Source: DTLA01 sp034436295
GTDB taxonomy: Bacteria; Chloroflexota; Anaerolineae; DTLA01
Length of the DNA stretch: 16,833 bases
Direction of reading: 5' to 3'
Assembly: GCA_034436295.1 (NCBI GenBank)
Contig: DAOTVT010000213.1
Location: 1 to 16,833, forward strand
Shown: one piece after another, positions 14,594-16,833 of the stretch
Position numbering within the stretch: the stretch's first letter is position 1
Layout of the letters: every line of letters begins with the position of its first letter
Made by a program: the position numbers and the translations under genes
The notes under the pieces: model-generated
What the model was told of the DNA's origin: nothing
Databases searched by the model: none
The model's input: only the letters and a program-made list of their open reading frames with translations

Positions 14594-15289
14594 GTGAGCA
14601 CGTTGCGCGTGATGATCGTGGACGACCACCCGCTTCTGCGAGGCGGCATCCGCAGGGTGCTGGAAGCAGAGAGCGACCTGGAAGTGGTGGGCGAGGCCTC
14701 GGACGGGAAGGAGGCTATCAGCATGGCGCTGGAGTTGGAGCCCGACATCGTGCTGATGGACATCAACCTCCCGACGATGAACGGGCTTCAGGCCACGCGC
14801 GAACTGAAGACGCTGCGCCCCGACATCGGGGTCATCGTGTTCACAGCCTACCACGACGAGACCCAGGCGCTGCATGCCATCCAGGCGGGGGCGTCGGCAT
14901 ACTTCCCGAAAGACGTTACGGCGGCGGAACTGGTGAACGCCATCCGAGAGGTGAGCCAGGGGAACTACGTCATTGACGACACGGTGCTTGCCAAGCCCGA
15001 AGTGGCCAAGTGGCTGCTGAAGCAATTCCAGGAAGTGGCTCCCATCCAGGCCGAGGACGCGCTGGCCGACGAGTTGTTCCTGCCGCTGTCGCCGCGGGAG
15101 ATGGAGATTCTCCAGTTGATCGCGCGGGGGCTGAGCAACAAGGAGATCGCCAAGGAATTGAAGATCAGCCGCCAGACGGTGAAAAATCACATGACCAGCA
15201 TCCTGCGCAAGTTAGCCGTGAACGACCGCACCCAGGCCGCGGTGTACGCCCTGCGGCGCGGATGGATTCGGCTGCAGGACACGCAGTAG
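14594..15289 (+). CDS. NarL/LuxR-family response regulator
   Basis: This 231-residue regulator has an N-terminal receiver domain (about 4-120): acidic pair Asp10-Asp11, phospho-acceptor Asp56 in LMDINLP, Thr84 and Lys106. A LuxR-type helix-turn-helix follows at about 165-228, with LSPREMEILQLIARGLSNKEIA and ISRQTVKNHM. All phosphorylation residues are present. I chose GTG 14594 because aggagg (14580-14585) lies 8 nt upstream and the receiver fold begins right there; the in-frame ATG at 14546 would lie upstream of the predicted transcription start. It is followed after 26 nt by a DegS-like kinase, its probable partner. It is transcribed divergently from lon, but its targets cannot be read from this window. 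Confidence 0.94.
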   Translation: MSTLRVMIVDDHPLLRGGIRRVLEAESDLEVVGEASDGKEAISMALELEPDIVLMDINLPTMNGLQATRELKTLRPDIGVIVFTAYHDETQALHAIQAGASAYFPKDVTAAELVNAIREVSQGNYVIDDTVLAKPEVAKWLLKQFQEVAPIQAEDALADELFLPLSPREMEILQLIARGLSNKEIAKELKISRQTVKNHMTSILRKLAVNDRTQAAVYALRRGWIRLQDTQ

Positions 15290-15315
15290 CGCCAAAATCG
15301 CAAACGAGAGGGAAT

Positions 15316-16377
15316 ATGGACAGAACCGTGGAGCCGATGGACATCCAGGCGTTCTTCCGCGAGTTGGAGGCGGAGCAAGAGCGGCTGCAGTTGGAGATCA
15401 ACGAGGTGGCCCTGCTGGTCCGCCAGAGCGCGGCGGAGGTGGAGCGGCTGGCCCAGCGCAACGCCCAGGTGAACACGCGCGTGCGGCAGATGGAGGCCGC
15501 GATTGAGACGTACCCGCGCGACGCGATTCGCCAACTGTACCTGGCATCGCAGGAGTCCGAGGTGCGCCTCATCGCCATGCGCAGCCAGGTGGAGCAATTG
15601 CAGGCGAAGCAGGAGAAGATGCAACAGTACGCCCAACTGCTCCAGCGGGTGCTCGCCCTGAAAGAGTGGGCCTTGCAACAGGGGCTTCAGCCCAGGACGG
15701 CGGTCTCGGACACGGCCGCGCTGGCCCGCGTCATAGAGGCGCAGGAGGAGGAGCGCCAGCGCCTCGCGCGCCAGATGCACGACGGCCCCATCCAGTCGGT
15801 TACGAACTTCATCCTGCAGACGGAAATTTGCGAGCGGCTGTTTGACACCAACCCGCAGCAGGCGCGCATAGAATTGGCGAACCTGCGCAACGCCGCCAGC
15901 AGCACCTTCCAGAAGATTCGCGAGTTCATCGCCGAGTTGCGCCCCATGATGTTGGACGACCTGGGGCTGATCTCCACGGCGCGGCGCTACCTTCAGGACG
16001 CGGGCGAGAAGTCGGGGATGACCATCACGTTCACCCCCACGGGCACGGGGCGTCGGCTGGCGTCGTACCTGGAGATCACGCTGTTTCGGGCCATCCAGCA
16101 GTTGGTGGCCAGGGCGCGCGACGACGCTCGCGCTTCGCGGGTGCAGGTGGCGCTGGACGTGGAGGGAGACGTCGCCACGCTCATCGTGGAGGACGACGGC
16201 GCGCCGCTGGACTTTCAGGATGAGTCGCCCGTGCAGCGCAAGCAGACCGAGGCGCTGGAGGTGCTGCGTCGCCGCGTGGAGATGCTGGGCGGGCGCATGG
16301 ACGTGTCCAGCGCGGGCGGCGTCGGGACGGTGGTGCGGCTTCAGTTCCCCGTAGAAGCATCATCCGAGGGCGGTTGA
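15316..16377 (+). CDS. DegS-like soluble histidine kinase with degenerate N-box
   Basis: This 353-residue protein has no membrane segment. Residues about 12-120 form a long coiled coil resembling the DegS sensor region. The dimerisation and phospho-acceptor domain (HisKA_3) carries EEERQRLARQMHDGPIQ with acceptor His155, then the LRPMMLDDLGL motif near 208-218. The ATPase domain is odd. Where the family has an xQEAxxNAxKHA N-box, this has IQQLVARARDDA (260-271), so the catalytic Glu and Asn are replaced by Gln262 and Arg266. The G1 box is EDDG (292-295) and the G2 region GGVGTVV (334-340) is kept. The open frame is intact, so it is not a recent pseudogene. It starts at ATG 15316 after gagaggga and lies 26 nt after its likely partner regulator. 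It may be a phosphatase, a scaffold or a poor kinase. Confidence 0.88.
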   Translation: MDRTVEPMDIQAFFRELEAEQERLQLEINEVALLVRQSAAEVERLAQRNAQVNTRVRQMEAAIETYPRDAIRQLYLASQESEVRLIAMRSQVEQLQAKQEKMQQYAQLLQRVLALKEWALQQGLQPRTAVSDTAALARVIEAQEEERQRLARQMHDGPIQSVTNFILQTEICERLFDTNPQQARIELANLRNAASSTFQKIREFIAELRPMMLDDLGLISTARRYLQDAGEKSGMTITFTPTGTGRRLASYLEITLFRAIQQLVARARDDARASRVQVALDVEGDVATLIVEDDGAPLDFQDESPVQRKQTEALEVLRRRVEMLGGRMDVSSAGGVGTVVRLQFPVEASSEGG

Positions 16378-16405
16378 GCGCCCATTGTGAAACGACACCC
16401 CACGC

Positions 16406-16833
16406 GGAGACACAGAGGCACAGTACACCCTTTGTGTCTCCGTGCCTTCGTGTGAAACATTATTCTCACACAAAGACGCCAAGGCACAGAGGTTTTCTCC
16501 GTGGCTGTACCCCTTTGTGCCTCTGTGCCTTTGTGTGAGAAGAATATCCCACGCAAAGACACCAAGGCACAGAGGTTTTCTCCGTGCTCCTACCCCTTTG
16601 TGTCTTTGTGTCTCTGTGTGAGAAGAATCCCCCACACAAAGACGCCAAGGCACAGAGATTCTCTCCGTGCTCCTACCCCTTTGTGTCTTTGTGTCTCTGT
16701 GTGAGAAGAATCCCCCACGCAAAGACACCAAGGCACAGAGGTTTTCTCCGTGCTCCTACCCCTTTGTGTCTTTGTGTCTCTGTGTGAGAAGAATCCCCCA
16801 CACAAAGACGCCAAGGCACAGAGATTCTCTCCG
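16406..16833. repeat. 83-bp tandem repeat with 166-bp higher-order unit
   Basis: The core aaagac(g/a)ccaaggcacag recurs at 16472, 16555, 16638, 16721 and 16804, exactly 83 bp apart. A shorter, degenerate copy precedes it at about 16406-16471. Copies alternate between gacgcc and gacacc forms. The copies at 16555 and 16721 are identical over 83 bp, and the copies at 16638 and 16804 agree over the visible 30 bp, so the real unit is a 166-bp dimer. Each monomer is an imperfect dyad: acacaaagac in one half faces gtctttgtgt in the other. The array runs off the window. Open frames within it are repeat artefacts. The bases from 16378 to 16405 hold nothing recognisable. Confidence 0.92.

Noticed and set aside
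16341..16833. Several overlapping ORFs on both strands encoding RDTKTQRGRS- and LCLCVRRIPH-like peptides
   Set aside because: They are translations of the 83-bp tandem repeat; open frames arise because the unit lacks stops. No ribosome binding site or protein-like composition.
16406..16833. Possible CRISPR array at the right end
   Set aside because: The whole 83-bp unit is repeated, with no unique spacers between shorter repeats and no cas genes nearby.

Overview
The window is GC-rich bacterial DNA with dense, mostly operonic genes, several GTG/TTG starts and strong AGGAGG-type ribosome binding sites. I infer a Chloroflexota bacterium, probably Anaerolineae-like. The grounds are a small CxxC-x17-CxxC zinc-ribbon protein, a secreted protein with a Thr/Pro (TPTP) linker and C-terminal anchor, a soluble DegS-like kinase beside a NarL-type regulator, and several dyad-rich intergenic repeat families. 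No 16S gene or other phylogenetic marker is present, so this is only an inference.

Left end (1-805): no gene. It holds a short inverted repeat, a three-and-a-bit-copy tandem array with a period of about 165 bp, and a clear promoter directly after the array. Positions 806-7251 (+) form a likely five-gene operon: rseP-type site-2 protease, a double zinc-ribbon membrane protein, a secreted anchored protein, pth, and mfd. It combines membrane proteolysis, rescue of peptidyl-tRNA and transcription-coupled repair.

Middle (7220-9384, - strand): a threonine synthase-family PLP enzyme overlaps the mfd 3' end by 32 bp, tail to tail. Upstream of it are a possible 9-residue leader ORF, a strong hairpin and a small zinc-ribbon protein. 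The 438 bp before that protein hold a near-consensus promoter, about 170 nt of structured non-coding sequence and an intrinsic-terminator-like hairpin. This is a candidate small RNA or attenuated leader, and it is the most interesting unexplained element here. Three helically phased copies of tgtgggata lie behind it.

Right half: lon, a membrane-anchored FG-GAP-like protein and a Schlafen/AlbA-type ATPase-like regulator form a tight minus-strand operon (14434 down to 9385). Divergent from lon is a two-component pair (14594-16377, +): a NarL/LuxR response regulator and a soluble DegS-like histidine kinase. The kinase keeps its phospho-acceptor His but has lost the N-box Asn. The window ends in an 83-bp tandem repeat that resolves into a 166-bp higher-order unit and runs off the edge.
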